Assembly (NCBI GenBank): GCA_030428565.1
Contig: JAUIDR010000037.1
Location: 1 to 34,107, forward strand
Length of the DNA: 34,107 nt
Direction of reading: 5' to 3'
Source of the DNA: Alphaproteobacteria bacterium
Lineage (GTDB): Bacteria; Pseudomonadota; Alphaproteobacteria; UBA7985; JAUIBT01
The translations under genes and the position numbers were made by a program. Position 1 is the stretch's first letter. Every line of letters begins with the position of its first letter. This document shows positions 8,574-16,939 of the stretch, in pieces. The notes beneath the pieces were generated by a model. That model did not search any database, was not told where the DNA came from, and saw only the letters and a program-made list of their open reading frames with translations.

Positions 8574-11500
8574 CTAGCGAGACTCGGCGTCACCCGGCGT
8601 CAGGTCCAACACCTCGTAACTGTCTTTGTCGAGCTGGCGCGCAGCTAGGTCCAACAAATGGCGGTGATGCGTGAAATATATGACCTGCTGGCGCTCGCGG
8701 CGCTCTGCCAGCACCGAAAGCGCCCGCGCCGCGCGAGTGTCGTCATACTGCACCAACAGATCGTCGCAAATCAGAGGCAGAACGCCCGCCGCTGTGCGGA
8801 GCTGTTCCAGGCCGTATTGATCCAAGGCTGCCAGGCGCAAGCTCAAAAATAGCTGGTCTTTGGTGCCCTCACTCAACGCGCCCAACTCCTTGTCGTCGCC
8901 TAGGTGATCGCTTGTCCAAAAGTGCGGCTGGCTGTCGTCGCCGCGCCGTTGATCGACCTGTTGATAGGCACCAGCGGTCAGCTGAGAAAAGGTGCGCGAC
9001 GCGGCGGTCAACAGATCATCTTGTTGCTGTTCTAAAAAGCGATTGAGGCTCCGCCGCAACACCCGCGCTTGCAGTCCAAGGTCCAAGTATTGGGCAGCCG
9101 CTTGGCGCAACGCCTCAAGCTTGGCCGCTCGCTCAAATCGCAGATCCCGCGCGCCGCCTGACTCCTTGAGCGTCTTGAGCGCCTGACGCTCGACCCCTTC
9201 GGCAGTATGCGCCGCGCGCAAGGCCTCATCTTGTTCCTGATAGCGCTGGCTAAGGCCCTGTCGCGCGCCCTCCAATGCCTCGCCATCTTGCCATCGTTCC
9301 AGCACCCCGAGAGCATCGAGCGCGCGGCTTTGCTCCTCGATGCGGGCCTCTAGCTGACTGGCCTCGCGCAAAGCGCCCAGCTCGCTCCAAGATTGAGCCA
9401 GCAAGTTAGAGCGTTGTTCGGCTTGTTGGTGTTGAAGGTTCTTCTGATTGCCAAGGTCGCGCTGGGCGCGTTCGATCGCCATTTGCAGGCGCGCTCGCTG
9501 GTCGCGCGCTTTAGTCTCCTGTGCGAAGGCTTCGTGCAACAGCGCCACGGCGTCGGCGGGTTCCAAGCCCACTCCGATATTGAGCCCAGCAGCTGTGTCA
9601 GCCAAGGCGCGCAAATCATCGGCCTGCGCGGCAACGCGCTGTTGATACCCCTGCCAATTGATGCGCGCCGCTTCTGCTTGTTTCAAATCACGCAATGCCT
9701 GCGCGCGCTGCTTGAGCCATGCCCGCAGGCCGCCGGTTGCCGCCGCCCCCGCATAGCCCAATGCCTCGGCTCGCTTCTCCAATTCTAGCCAATGTCGCTC
9801 TTGCGCTTGCCAAGCGCTAAGTTGCTGTTGCCAAGCGCGCCAGGTGGGATCAAAAGCCTGTACCGCCGCCAACAAAGTTAAGCATTGATCCAAGGCTCTG
9901 GCGCTATCCGACCGATCGAGTTCGGGCAGGCTGTCTTCCAGTGCCACGCCTATTTCTGTGAGCAACTCGGCCTCGTTGCGCGTCAAGGTCTGGCGGCGCT
10001 TTTCACTGGCCGCCACCTGTAGCTGCGCGCGGCTCTGACGGTCCAAGGCGGCTTGCCATGCGCCCGCTTGGCGCTCAGAGCGCGCATAGGCGTCCGCGCT
10101 GCGATCCGCTTCGATCTGCGCCACTTCGAACTGGCGCTGCAAGGCAGGCTGGTTCAAGTCGCGCTTCAAGTCATCCCAAAGCTGGTCGCGTTGGCGGCGC
10201 GCCTCAGCCAGGGCCTGGCCATCCAAGCCCGCGCCTTGATCCTTGAGCTGCTGGCACGCGATCTCGGCCTCCTCTAGAGCCCGCTGCGCAGCCTTGGCTT
10301 GGGTGGCGATTTCGACCGCCTCTTGAGCGTAAAGTGCGCGTTGTTGCTGCCAGGATGCCAGCCGCTCGGCTAGTCCCAATGCCGGGTTCAGCAAGGTTTC
10401 AATCTGCGATCCCTGCAAGACCCGCAGGCCCGCTGGCAACTCGGGTTGCTCGGGCTTGTCTGGCAGATTGCTAGTTGCCTCCAAGGCTTCTTGCAGACGC
10501 GAGAGCGCCGCTTCTTGGCTGCGCAAGTGCTCGGCTTCGGCGGGCGCAATCTCCTCCGATTGGGCTTGCTGCGGCCTTGCATCCAGCAGCGCGCGCCAAT
10601 CGCTCAACTTTTGCGACAGACCGGCCAACCCCTGACCGTCGGCTTGCTGGCGTTCTTGATGCAGCGCCCAGAGCCCGTCATTCAAGCTGAGCTTTTGCTG
10701 TTCTTGTAACAAAGCTTGCAAGGCAGATTCTTGTTGTTTGATTTCACCGGCCAGAGCCGAGAGTTGTCGATCCAAAGCCTCGACCTTGTTCAGGTCATCC
10801 CGGCTCAACACGGGCAGGCCCGGATAATCGGACTGCAAGGCGGCCAAGGCATCACGCAGATCCTGCAGCTTGGCACTTGCCTCCAGCCGTCTTGCGTCGC
10901 GTGACAGCACCTCTTGCTCAGTTTTGGTCTGACGGCGCGCGCGCTCCAGGTCCGCCGCGGCCGCCCTTGCGTCCTCATAGGCGCGTTCTTGAGCGCTCCA
11001 AGCCTGCCCGCTGAGCGCTTGCTCGCGGATTTTGTCATCCAAGTCCGCCAGCTCTTTGCGCAAGGTCGCGATGGTCTGGTTCTTGCCCCGCTCTTTGAAA
11101 AGCGCCTCTGCCTCGCTTTCAAGGCGCTTGCACTGCTGTTCGATCTGTTCTCCCAGCAGGGCCGCACCCAGGGCTTGGCCCGCGTTGGCATCACTCGCCA
11201 AGACCCGTTCGGCCTGTCGACGCAGGCGCTCGCCGTCGAGGGCAAACAGCTCCATGAATAGTGCGCGCTGGCCTTTGGAGGGCAACCAGTCGTCTGCGCC
11301 CAGCTTTTTACGATCGAGTATCCCGGTGTGGGACCTCTGGATTTCGGCTATGTCCTCGTCGGCGCCCTTGGAAGATAGCCAGCCCGTAACCTTCAGCTTC
11401 GACTTGCTCCAGGCCTTCTCATAACTGACCGCGGTTCGCTGATCCATTAGCCCGAACAAAAAGGCCTCAAGCGCAAAGAGCGCGGTCGATTTGCCGGCTT

Positions 11501-11609
11501 CATTGGGACCATAGACCAGACTGAGCTTGCCGGGCTTGGCGAAATTCAGCAGTTTATCTTCAAAGTGGCCGTAGGCATGCAAGCGCAGCGCATGAATGTG
11601 CATAGTCAC
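8574..11609 (-). CDS. yhaN: YhaN-like AAA ATPase (SbcC/Rad50-type DNA repair protein)
   Basis: A 1011-residue SMC/Rad50-like ATPase. The N-terminal ATP-binding half carries Walker A GPNEAGKS (34-41) in VYGPNEAGKSTALFALEAF. The middle, about residues 180-860, is Gln/Ala/Arg/Glu-rich coiled coil. The C-terminal half has an ABC-type signature, LSEGTKDQL (about 912), and Walker B LPLICDDLLV (about 944), followed by the H-loop-like FTHHRHL. This split-ATPase design and the adjoining YhaO-like nuclease match the Bacillus YhaN/YhaO pair and resemble SbcC/SbcD, so a role in DNA end or structure processing is likely. The GTG start at 11609 overlaps the yhaO stop (GTGA). ATG 11603 gives the family-like N-terminus MHIHALRLHAYGHF and may be the true start, with GGAGG 10 nt upstream. 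Confidence 0.9.
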   Translation of the reverse strand: MTMHIHALRLHAYGHFEDKLLNFAKPGKLSLVYGPNEAGKSTALFALEAFLFGLMDQRTAVSYEKAWSKSKLKVTGWLSSKGADEDIAEIQRSHTGILDRKKLGADDWLPSKGQRALFMELFALDGERLRRQAERVLASDANAGQALGAALLGEQIEQQCKRLESEAEALFKERGKNQTIATLRKELADLDDKIREQALSGQAWSAQERAYEDARAAAADLERARRQTKTEQEVLSRDARRLEASAKLQDLRDALAALQSDYPGLPVLSRDDLNKVEALDRQLSALAGEIKQQESALQALLQEQQKLSLNDGLWALHQERQQADGQGLAGLSQKLSDWRALLDARPQQAQSEEIAPAEAEHLRSQEAALSRLQEALEATSNLPDKPEQPELPAGLRVLQGSQIETLLNPALGLAERLASWQQQRALYAQEAVEIATQAKAAQRALEEAEIACQQLKDQGAGLDGQALAEARRQRDQLWDDLKRDLNQPALQRQFEVAQIEADRSADAYARSERQAGAWQAALDRQSRAQLQVAASEKRRQTLTRNEAELLTEIGVALEDSLPELDRSDSARALDQCLTLLAAVQAFDPTWRAWQQQLSAWQAQERHWLELEKRAEALGYAGAAATGGLRAWLKQRAQALRDLKQAEAARINWQGYQQRVAAQADDLRALADTAAGLNIGVGLEPADAVALLHEAFAQETKARDQRARLQMAIERAQRDLGNQKNLQHQQAEQRSNLLAQSWSELGALREASQLEARIEEQSRALDALGVLERWQDGEALEGARQGLSQRYQEQDEALRAAHTAEGVERQALKTLKESGGARDLRFERAAKLEALRQAAAQYLDLGLQARVLRRSLNRFLEQQQDDLLTAASRTFSQLTAGAYQQVDQRRGDDSQPHFWTSDHLGDDKELGALSEGTKDQLFLSLRLAALDQYGLEQLRTAAGVLPLICDDLLVQYDDTRAARALSVLAERRERQQVIYFTHHRHLLDLAARQLDKDSYEVLDLTPGDAESR

Positions 11610-12829
11610 TCGTCCTCCGGCGCGCCGATACGGCCATAGCTAAGAGCCTGCGACAGGACAGTGGCAGGGTCTTGGTCGCCCAGCGCCTCACCGATTTTAG
11701 TGAGCGTGATCTCCTGCCCCAATGCGCCCAAAGATCGGGCCAACGGTTCGCTCAATTCTTGCAGAGATTGGCTCAGGTCGTCAGCGCCGACCAAAGCCGC
11801 CATAGCCCGCAAACTCTCGTCTACATCCAGTTCAACCGCTTGGTCGCGCGCCTGGAGTCGCACGGCCTCTATCAAGACCCGCCCGTCTAGAGCGCCGTCG
11901 AATAGGCTCTGGAATTGATCCATGACAGCGTAGCGCTGCGCGTATAGCTGCGGCTCGACCTGATTGAGCTGGAGGCGACAGGCATAGCGCTGCGAACGCC
12001 CCTCGTTAATCAGCGTCTCCAATTTGCGGCGAATGAGGCGTTCCAGGTCACTGTCAGATACCAGGCCGCGCGCGTCGATTGCCAACCGCGTCCATTCAAT
12101 GTTGGAGGTCTGGAAAAAGCGGCCTTGGGGCGCTTGGCCGGGGCTTATCTCCACGAGGTAAGCGCCCTTGACCCCTGTCTCGTCGATCGCACGGCCTTGT
12201 GGCATACCCGGATTGACAATCAAACAAGCGTCCTGGCGAAACTCCTTGAAGACGTGCGCATGACCCAGCGCCCAATAGTCATAGCCCTTGGCGAAGAGAT
12301 CGGCGGGAGTACAAGGTGCGTAGGGGCCACTGGGCTCCAAGGCAGTGTGCAAAAGCCCCAAATTGAGCGCGCCCGCCACCGCTGGCGGATAATCCGATAT
12401 CTTGAAACCGGCTTCATCTTCCTGGGCGTAGGACCAGCCGTGAACCGCGACCTGGTGCCCGCCCATTTGGAGCAACTCGCTCTGAGGCTGACCCGGCAAG
12501 AAGGCGTGGACATTGGCTGGCAGCAGACCGCCGATGGCTCGGTTGGCCGCGTCATGATTGCCCTTGATGAGAAAGACAGGAATAGCAGCCTCGGCCAGAC
12601 GCTGCATTTGCTGATTGAAAAAGACCAAGGGGGCGCTGTCCTGCAGGTCACGATCATAAAGATCGCCAGCGATGAGCAAACAATGAACCTCTTGCTCTAA
12701 ACAGGTATCAACAATACTGATTAAGGCCTGCCGCGAGGCCTCGCGAAACGGCACCGCGTGGCTCGCCACCCCGGCTGGGGGGCTATCCAAGTGCAAATCG
12801 GCGCAATGGACGAAGCGAAGCGGGGTCAT
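11606..12829 (-). CDS. yhaO: YhaO-like DNA repair exonuclease (calcineurin-like phosphoesterase)
   Basis: A 407-residue SbcD/Mre11-type metallophosphoesterase. The metal-binding motifs appear in order: CADLHLDSP (D11, H13), LIAGDLYDRD, IKGNHDAANR, and a later GHAHVF. The length is close to Bacillus YhaO. It is expected to act as a two-metal DNA nuclease with the ATPase encoded immediately downstream. Its ATG at 12829 overlaps the pxpC stop by four bases (ATGA), and its stop overlaps the yhaN start, so translation of pxpC, yhaO and yhaN appears coupled. The C-terminal third, after the phosphoesterase domain, is where SbcD-like proteins carry DNA- and partner-binding regions. Confidence 0.92.
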   Translation of the reverse strand: MTPLRFVHCADLHLDSPPAGVASHAVPFREASRQALISIVDTCLEQEVHCLLIAGDLYDRDLQDSAPLVFFNQQMQRLAEAAIPVFLIKGNHDAANRAIGGLLPANVHAFLPGQPQSELLQMGGHQVAVHGWSYAQEDEAGFKISDYPPAVAGALNLGLLHTALEPSGPYAPCTPADLFAKGYDYWALGHAHVFKEFRQDACLIVNPGMPQGRAIDETGVKGAYLVEISPGQAPQGRFFQTSNIEWTRLAIDARGLVSDSDLERLIRRKLETLINEGRSQRYACRLQLNQVEPQLYAQRYAVMDQFQSLFDGALDGRVLIEAVRLQARDQAVELDVDESLRAMAALVGADDLSQSLQELSEPLARSLGALGQEITLTKIGEALGDQDPATVLSQALSYGRIGAPEDE

Positions 12830-13821
12830 GTTCCGCTCACCACGCCGCTGATAAGATTGGCGGAAAGCAGGCTTGTATTACTCATGTCCAAACGCAGCGG
12901 TAGATCAGCACAGAGACGGTCCAAGGCCTGCGTTTCAGCCAAGACTGCCGCTTGCGCTTCTTCGACGCTGACCCAGCTAAACCGAAGGCGGGTGCCAGGC
13001 AGGCTCTGAACGAAGCGCGGCAAGTCACAACTGACGACGGTTGCGATCTTGGTATATCCGCCGGTTGTCTGGCGCTCGGCTAGCAAAATGATCGGCTGGC
13101 CGTTGGCAGGCACCTGAACGCTGCCCATGGCGATGCCGTCCGATGCGATATCCGCACTAACTTTGTGCTGTAGTGCCGGGCCTTCTAGACGGTAGCCCAT
13201 GCGGTCACACAAGCTGGTCAGTTGATAAGGCTGACTGACCAGGGTTTCAAGAGCGGCGGGATCAAAGTCCTGATCCTGCGGCCCCGCCACCAAGCGGATT
13301 GGCTTATCGTTCACCAACAAGGCGCGATCCGGCTCAATGTAGCGCAACGGCCGCCCCTGCTCACCGGCTGGGCGCAACGCCAAACGATCACCTGCGGCGA
13401 GCAAACGACCCTTATGGCCCCCCAAACCGGCGCGAATGTGGGTTGCTTGCGAACCCAACCAGACCGGCGCATCCAGTGGCTCAGCGAACGCCAGGTAGCC
13501 GATGGCATGGCCGCGCAACGGGCCAATCTGCAGGGTCTCTCGGGGTTTTAGCGTCAGTGTCTGAAAGGCCGCGTGCCCGGAACTGGGTTGTGCTTGTCCC
13601 GCCACAGCCAGCGTCACCGGATGATCAAGTGCCCGTAAGCTCGGCCCCATGCCCCAAAACTCGATGACGGCTTGGCTGAGCGGCGCGCCCACCAGCGCGT
13701 TGGCGATCTGCGCGAGCCGTGTGTCCATGACGCCGGACGGGCCGATACCTTGCGCCTGGTGCCCCCAGCGGCCCCGGTCTTGAATGCTGGTGAGCGGTCC
13801 AGGTTCGATGATTTCGATCAT
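12826..13821 (-). CDS. pxpC: 5-oxoprolinase subunit C (KipA / biotin-dependent carboxyltransferase-like)
   Basis: The 331 residues cover the KipA/AHS2 domain (carboxyltransferase subdomain C/D type). The N-terminal signature GPLTSIQDRGRWGHQAQGIG leads into PSGVMDTRLAQIAN, the best conserved part of the family. Further on come the SDGIAMGSVQVPANGQPIIL block and QTTGGYTKIATV. PxpC works with PxpB and PxpA as the ATP-dependent bacterial 5-oxoprolinase that opens pyroglutamate to glutamate. The ATG at 13821 overlaps the pxpB stop (ATGA), and the stop overlaps yhaO. PxpA (LamB/YcsF family) is not encoded in this window, so either it lies elsewhere or the pair acts on something else. Confidence 0.93.
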   Translation of the reverse strand: MIEIIEPGPLTSIQDRGRWGHQAQGIGPSGVMDTRLAQIANALVGAPLSQAVIEFWGMGPSLRALDHPVTLAVAGQAQPSSGHAAFQTLTLKPRETLQIGPLRGHAIGYLAFAEPLDAPVWLGSQATHIRAGLGGHKGRLLAAGDRLALRPAGEQGRPLRYIEPDRALLVNDKPIRLVAGPQDQDFDPAALETLVSQPYQLTSLCDRMGYRLEGPALQHKVSADIASDGIAMGSVQVPANGQPIILLAERQTTGGYTKIATVVSCDLPRFVQSLPGTRLRFSWVSVEEAQAAVLAETQALDRLCADLPLRLDMSNTSLLSANLISGVVSGT

Positions 13822-14570
13822 GCTGCCGCCGCTCCTGCATGCCCGTCCAGTACTTGGTAGCCGCGCGGATCGGCAAGCAAGGCCTCATAGTCGTCGCGCG
13901 AAATGGCTTGAAAGCGGATGAAATCGCCTGGCGCCAAAAGGCAAGGAGCGGCATCATTCGATGGATCAAACAAGGGCAAAGGGCAGCGGCCCAAAACGTG
14001 CCAACCGCCCGGTGATTGCTTAGGGTAAATGACCCCCATAGTGCTGGCAATGGCAACCGATCCGGCGGGCACCACCGCACGCGGCGATGCACGACGTGGC
14101 AGACTTAGATCTGGATCGAGGCCGCCCAAATAGGGCGCGCCTGGCATGAAGCCCAACATATAGACCTTAAAATGGGAGGCCTGATGCTTGGCCAGCACCG
14201 CGTCAGTGCTGAGCCCTTTGGCCTCGGCGACCGACGTCAGGTCCAATGCAAATTCGTCATCGTAGCAGACCGGTAGACAAAGGTGACGCCCACCATCATC
14301 GCCTTGATGAGCGCCCAGGGCCGCCAGCTCACCCTCAATCAAGGTGCAGAGCGCTGCATAGCTTAGCTGGCTTGAGTCGTAATAGATCAGCAAGGCGCGC
14401 AAACTGGGAACCAAGTCACGCAGCCAAGTTGGCGCTTGTTTCTGCAGATCTTGATACAAGGCCATAACGCGCGCATTCGCCTCAGCGTCTAACGCCATAT
14501 CCGCCGCCTGACCAAAGGTCAAAAGCAGGGCTTGATCACCGGCCGGATGAAAGCTGTAGGGCTGTTGCAT
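13818..14570 (-). CDS. pxpB: 5-oxoprolinase subunit B (KipI/AHS1 family)
   Basis: A 250-residue KipI-type protein. It begins with FHPAGDQALLLTFG, the family's opening strand. It contains the hallmark MLGFMPGAPYLGGLDPDLSL, then PRAVVPAGSVAIA and the SPGGWHVLGRCPLPLFD segment. It should pair with PxpC in a complex that uses ATP to hydrolyse 5-oxoproline. The ATG start at 14570 is the first gene of the four-gene minus-strand run, and the 272-bp gap upstream would hold the operon promoter. Bacillus KipI also inhibits a sporulation kinase, a role not expected here. Confidence 0.93.
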   Translation of the reverse strand: MQQPYSFHPAGDQALLLTFGQAADMALDAEANARVMALYQDLQKQAPTWLRDLVPSLRALLIYYDSSQLSYAALCTLIEGELAALGAHQGDDGGRHLCLPVCYDDEFALDLTSVAEAKGLSTDAVLAKHQASHFKVYMLGFMPGAPYLGGLDPDLSLPRRASPRAVVPAGSVAIASTMGVIYPKQSPGGWHVLGRCPLPLFDPSNDAAPCLLAPGDFIRFQAISRDDYEALLADPRGYQVLDGHAGAAAA

Positions 14571-14842
14571 AGCGTCAGCCTAGGCAGACACCATAGCGCT
14601 TGCAAGCCTACACCGCACAGCGCCTCACAAGAAAATTGCCGCTGCAGAAAAGGGGGCTAGTTGACCAGGCCTGCGCCAAAATTCCACATCACATTTCCGC
14701 CTTATCTGCGCGCAAAATAAAACTTCAGGTTGCAATTTGCGTGCAAATGGCATTAAACAAGCAGCTCCTGCGGCCCCTGCCTCGCCGCGCGAGCGCGCGC
14801 GTCTTGGCTCTTCATTTCAACCCCCGCAGCCCTTGCGATTTT
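14571..14842. promoter_or_regulatory. Divergent promoter region between pxpB and the FAD protein gene
   Basis: 272 bp separate two divergently transcribed units and should hold both promoters. A short dyad, TTGCA (14730-14734) and TGCAA (14742-14746), lies about 100 bp before the FAD gene start and could be a regulator site. I could not assign reliable -35/-10 hexamers. The plus frame is open back to about 14600, but that stretch does not resemble protein of the family. Confidence 0.35.
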
Positions 14843-16672
14843 ATGTATTCTTTGGATTACGAGGCAGATGTTACGGTCATTGGCGGGTCGGCGGTCGGCC
14901 TAGCCACCGGCTACGCCCTGGCTCGCGCCGGGCTGCGCGTTTGCATACTGGATCGCCAGGGCCCCGGCCAGCCCCACCCCAACACCCCGCCCGAGCCGAT
15001 CGGCGATATAGCCATTCGCTTCCTAGCCAGCTTGGGCTTGGATTTTTCCCTGTCCAACGGCGAGCGCATCAAATCCTACCAGTTCAAGAATCGACAAGAA
15101 GAGATCTTGCTGGATTTGACCTTGAACGAGCGCCAAGCAGAAGCGCACCAACAGGTCATGATCTCGGCCAACGAGTTACGCGACGCTTTGATCGAACGCA
15201 TCAAGGGCAATCCGCGCATCACCTTACGCGCGGGGCATGCAGCCTATGACCTGCAACTCGATGAAGAATGGGCGTTTGCACTAGGTGAGACCTATGACCA
15301 GCGCCAATTCTACGTGCGCAGCCTGTTTGTGGTGGATTGCGATGCGAGCTTGTCGCTGGTCAATCAGACCATAAACGCGCCGGTCAAGGCCCTGCGCCGC
15401 CCGCGCACTTGGCTGTCAATCTTGCTGGAAGCCCCTAGCCCATCGCTGCGCTGCCAAGTTAGCTATTTTGAAAACCGCCCGCTGATCCGCGTTCCGCTGG
15501 GCTCAAAATATCAGCGCTGGACGCTGGCCGCCGTTTCTGGCGATCAACGCGAAATGCTGTCATCGAAAGGCTTCATCCTGCGTTTGTTGGAACAAGTGGC
15601 CGGTATCAAGGGCAGCGCTATTCGGGGCGTCTCGCTGCAAGACTACCCCATGACCATGCGCGAGAAGCTGTGGGAGCACCGCACCGCCCTGATCGGTGCG
15701 CCGTCGATCCACTATAGCGATGACCAAAGCTGGTTGGGTGATTCAGCGTTGGACACCGGTTTGGGAGACGCCGCCGCGCTGATCTGGCCCTTGGCTGGCA
15801 TCTTTACGGGCGGCCTGACGATCAATGCACTCAGGGTCTGGGAACAAAAGCGACTTTCACACCGCACCACCCGCGCCGAGCGTCACCGCAAAGCCGCCGA
15901 CATGCTGTTTCGCCAGCCAGGCGGCGCAACCTTGGGCAAAGTCGCCGAGGCGACCAACCGCATCAGCCGCCTATTGCCCATCAAGAGCGCCAAAAAGACC
16001 GGTATCGCAGGGCCGAGTGAAGCGGACCTTCGCCGCCTAGTCACCGAGCCCAACTTCTTGCGCGCTGGGCCGTTACTATTCAACGCCGGCAACACGGGCA
16101 TGCCCATTCCCACCGCGCGCATCGTCGCCGCTCTGGATGAAAACGGGCAAATTGTGCCCGACTTGGAGAGCTTCAACGCCTACCCCATCCAGTCCGGCCG
16201 CCTCGATAAGGTGCTGCCGCTGGGCTATGTCATCATGACCTTGGGCTATGACCCCGAGCAAATCTTGCCCGAAGAAGCCGTCGAATTCTGGAAGGCACTC
16301 AATGTCACCATGTTGCGTATCAACCCGCAGTCGATCGGCGCACGCCCCAAATCGGTCTGCGATGCAGACGGTCGCCTAGCCGAGTGGATTCGATTTGGCC
16401 AGCCGCAGAACCGCCAGGACTATTCCATGGTTCTCGTCACACCCGAGCGCTATTGCGCGGCCTTGTTCAGCCCCGCCCAGTCCTTTGCCCTGATCGAGCT
16501 ATTTTGCCGAGCCTACGGCCTTAATGTGCCCGACTTTGTCGGCGATACTCCCAAGATCTCGGTCATGCCTCTGGTCGATGAGCCCGAGGATGACAAACCA
16601 ACCTTGTGGAAAAAGATACGAACCTATGCGGAAAAGCACGCCCCGACGCAATTTGGTCGCAAAAGCTCTTAG
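14843..16672 (+). CDS. FAD-dependent monooxygenase-like protein (phenol hydroxylase/MhpA type, divergent)
   Basis: From ATG 14843 the protein has 609 residues. It opens with a Rossmann FAD-binding motif, VTVIGGSAVGLATGYALARA (GGSAVG at 14-19), and an acidic residue, D37, at the end of strand two. The middle has LFVVDCDASLSLVNQ (162-175), matching the DG-motif region of PF01494 hydroxylases. The third motif region reads ALIGAPSIHY (282-291) followed by DTGLGDAAALIWPLAG, in place of the usual GDAAH...NxGxxDA; the key Asp of GD is Ala. The last ~180 residues (from about FNAGNTGMPIP to VLVTPERYCAALF) resemble the thioredoxin-like C-terminal domain of MhpA and phenol hydroxylase. The chosen start fits the family but lacks a clear ribosome site. 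Substrate unknown; activity uncertain. Confidence 0.75.
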   Translation: MYSLDYEADVTVIGGSAVGLATGYALARAGLRVCILDRQGPGQPHPNTPPEPIGDIAIRFLASLGLDFSLSNGERIKSYQFKNRQEEILLDLTLNERQAEAHQQVMISANELRDALIERIKGNPRITLRAGHAAYDLQLDEEWAFALGETYDQRQFYVRSLFVVDCDASLSLVNQTINAPVKALRRPRTWLSILLEAPSPSLRCQVSYFENRPLIRVPLGSKYQRWTLAAVSGDQREMLSSKGFILRLLEQVAGIKGSAIRGVSLQDYPMTMREKLWEHRTALIGAPSIHYSDDQSWLGDSALDTGLGDAAALIWPLAGIFTGGLTINALRVWEQKRLSHRTTRAERHRKAADMLFRQPGGATLGKVAEATNRISRLLPIKSAKKTGIAGPSEADLRRLVTEPNFLRAGPLLFNAGNTGMPIPTARIVAALDENGQIVPDLESFNAYPIQSGRLDKVLPLGYVIMTLGYDPEQILPEEAVEFWKALNVTMLRINPQSIGARPKSVCDADGRLAEWIRFGQPQNRQDYSMVLVTPERYCAALFSPAQSFALIELFCRAYGLNVPDFVGDTPKISVMPLVDEPEDDKPTLWKKIRTYAEKHAPTQFGRKSS

Positions 16673-16726
16673 GAGCGAGGCGCGACTGAAACCCAAAGTC
16701 ATTCCCTCTAAGACACTCTATTCAAG

Positions 16727-16761
16727 AAAAGGCCGCTCAAGCAAATTGGAGCGGCCTTTTT
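16727..16761 (+). terminator. Rho-independent terminator
   Basis: AAAAGGCCGCTC and GAGCGGCCTTTTT form a perfect stem (8 GC-rich pairs extended by A-T pairs) around a 10-nt loop, followed by T residues. It lies 55 bp after the FAD protein gene and ends that transcript before the nucleosidase promoter. Confidence 0.9.
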
Positions 16762-16873
16762 CGTTTGCCACAGCCACTTTTATCTCCGTGTCGCTCACCA
16801 AGCATTGCGCAGCTGTGAGAGCGCCGTCTCCCGACATGCCTTAGCCAAGACCTGTGTTGCGACCAAGGTGGCC

Positions 16874-16901
16874 TTGGCAAGTGAGCCCCATAGTCTATAA
16901 C
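16874..16901 (+). promoter_or_regulatory. Sigma-70-like promoter for nucleosidase-apt
   Basis: TTGGCA (16874-16879) and TATAAC (16896-16901) each match five of six consensus bases and are separated by 16 bp. The predicted start of transcription near 16908 is about 30 bp before the nucleosidase ATG. It comes just after the upstream terminator, as expected for a new transcription unit. Confidence 0.5.
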
Positions 16902-16939
16902 CAGCGCTGGCCCACCTAGCACGGAGTTCCAACATCGCC

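Noticed and set aside
12125-12700. Plus-strand open frame of 191 codons opposite yhaO
   Set aside because: Antisense to the metal-binding core of a well-supported gene; composition is typical of a shadow frame.
14600-14842. N-terminal extension of the FAD protein from a TTG start
   Set aside because: The Rossmann motif begins ten residues after ATG 14843, as in the family; the upstream part is unconserved-looking and overlaps the promoter region.
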